A program made the translations under genes and the position numbers. The notes under the pieces are model-generated. The model saw nothing but the letters and a program-made list of their open reading frames with translations, ran no database searches and was not told the origin of the DNA. From positions 2,562 through 23,747 of the forward strand of contig DOSU01000008.1 of the NCBI GenBank assembly GCA_003513895.1: a stretch of DNA of 21,186 bases, given 5' to 3'. Shown here piece after piece: positions 20,824 through 21,186 of this stretch (positions are counted from its first letter, which is position 1; every line of letters starts with the position of its first letter). The stretch comes from Rikenellaceae bacterium (GTDB lineage: Bacteria > Bacteroidota > Bacteroidia > Bacteroidales > UBA932).

Positions 20824-21186
20824 AGCATTTTCCCCGCTTTAATTTGATCGAAACCCTGCCCGTATACGCTCATTACGGTAGAAACCGATATGAATGCCTT
20901 TTTGTCTATCTCCTTTACAATTGCCGATATCTCCTGCAATTGTGTTTTGCGGAGTATGACCATGAGCATTTTACTCTCTGTTTGTGAGTACCATCCCATA
21001 GAGTCCAGGGCAGTTACTCCCCGGCCAAGCTCTTTTGTAACCTTCTCGGCAATTTCGGCATATTTGTTTGAGATAATAAAGAGTTGCAAAGATTGCCTGT
21101 TGCCGGTGAGAACCATGTCTATAACATAGGAGAAGGAGACCATTTCAATATAGCCGTAAATCACATCTTCCAGTGTTTTTCCCGGG
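20796..21186 (-). CDS. Second YitT-family membrane protein, C-terminal part (5' end outside window)
   Basis: The frame is open to the window edge (first full codon at 21185), so only the last 129 residues are visible. They comprise the end of the membrane domain (VIYGYIEMVSFSYVIDMVL) and a DUF2179 domain with RGVTALDSMGWYS and SVYGQGFDQI, aligning with the C-terminus of the neighbouring paralogue. A GTG at 21164 is not a real start, because the homologous sequence continues upstream of it (PGKTLEDV). A lysine-rich tail (KKQKES) is encoded by the bases that also begin the downstream gene, showing a 28-nt overlap in different frames. Confidence 0.85.
   Translation of the reverse strand, partial: PGKTLEDVIYGYIEMVSFSYVIDMVLTGNRQSLQLFIISNKYAEIAEKVTKELGRGVTALDSMGWYSQTESKMLMVILRKTQLQEISAIVKEIDKKAFISVSTVMSVYGQGFDQIKAGKMLWNKKQKES

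Overview
The window looks like chromosomal DNA of an anaerobic Bacteroidota bacterium, probably Bacteroidales. It is AT-rich, and several transcription units start from the phylum's characteristic promoter (TTTG, about 20 nt, then TAnnTTTG), with short leaders and little Shine-Dalgarno signal. The protein families present (ACR3, ArsP, ArsEFG-like set, [FeFe] hydrogenase with PAS domain, fused aspartokinase-homoserine dehydrogenase, membrane-anchored AraC regulators) fit that assignment. No species is claimed.

Layout. 1-798 (minus): secreted SMP-30/gluconolactonase-type beta-propeller, cut by the window edge. 840-6387 (plus): a nine-gene arsenic operon with its own promoter, a perfect dyad operator and a strong terminator: arsR, arsE-like, arsF-like, arsG-like, arsP, a DGC-domain protein, arsC, arsM, acr3. 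It combines arsenate reduction, arsenite methylation, arsenite export, probable methylarsenite export and a thioredoxin/CcdA-like module linked to aromatic arsenicals. 6416-10167 (minus): a periplasmic protein with a duplicated His pattern, a SpoIIE/PP2C-type phosphatase and a PAS-containing [FeFe] hydrogenase of the putative sensory type; the last two form an operon.

10228-16223 (plus): promoter, a short Met-rich leader ORF ending MMMMRMHRKMHS, an alternative-structure region, then metY, metX, thrA-type fusion and asd. Together these encode every step from aspartate to homocysteine by direct sulfhydrylation. The leader ORF is the most interesting item here: it looks like a ribosome-mediated attenuator reading methionine supply. 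16208-18101 (plus): topoisomerase IV subunit B (parE) with its own promoter. 18094-18202: a 109-bp nested palindrome that contains the stop codons of both converging genes. 18195-19803 (minus): two overlapping AraC-type regulators, the first membrane-anchored. 19924-21186 (minus): two tandem YitT-family membrane proteins, the second cut by the window edge.

How the parts work together: the ars operon is a self-contained detoxification unit; the met operon is a self-contained biosynthetic unit with a leader that could sense its end product; the hydrogenase and phosphatase probably form an H2- or redox-responsive signalling pair whose target is not in the window. No rRNA, tRNA, CRISPR array, transposase or prophage gene was seen.
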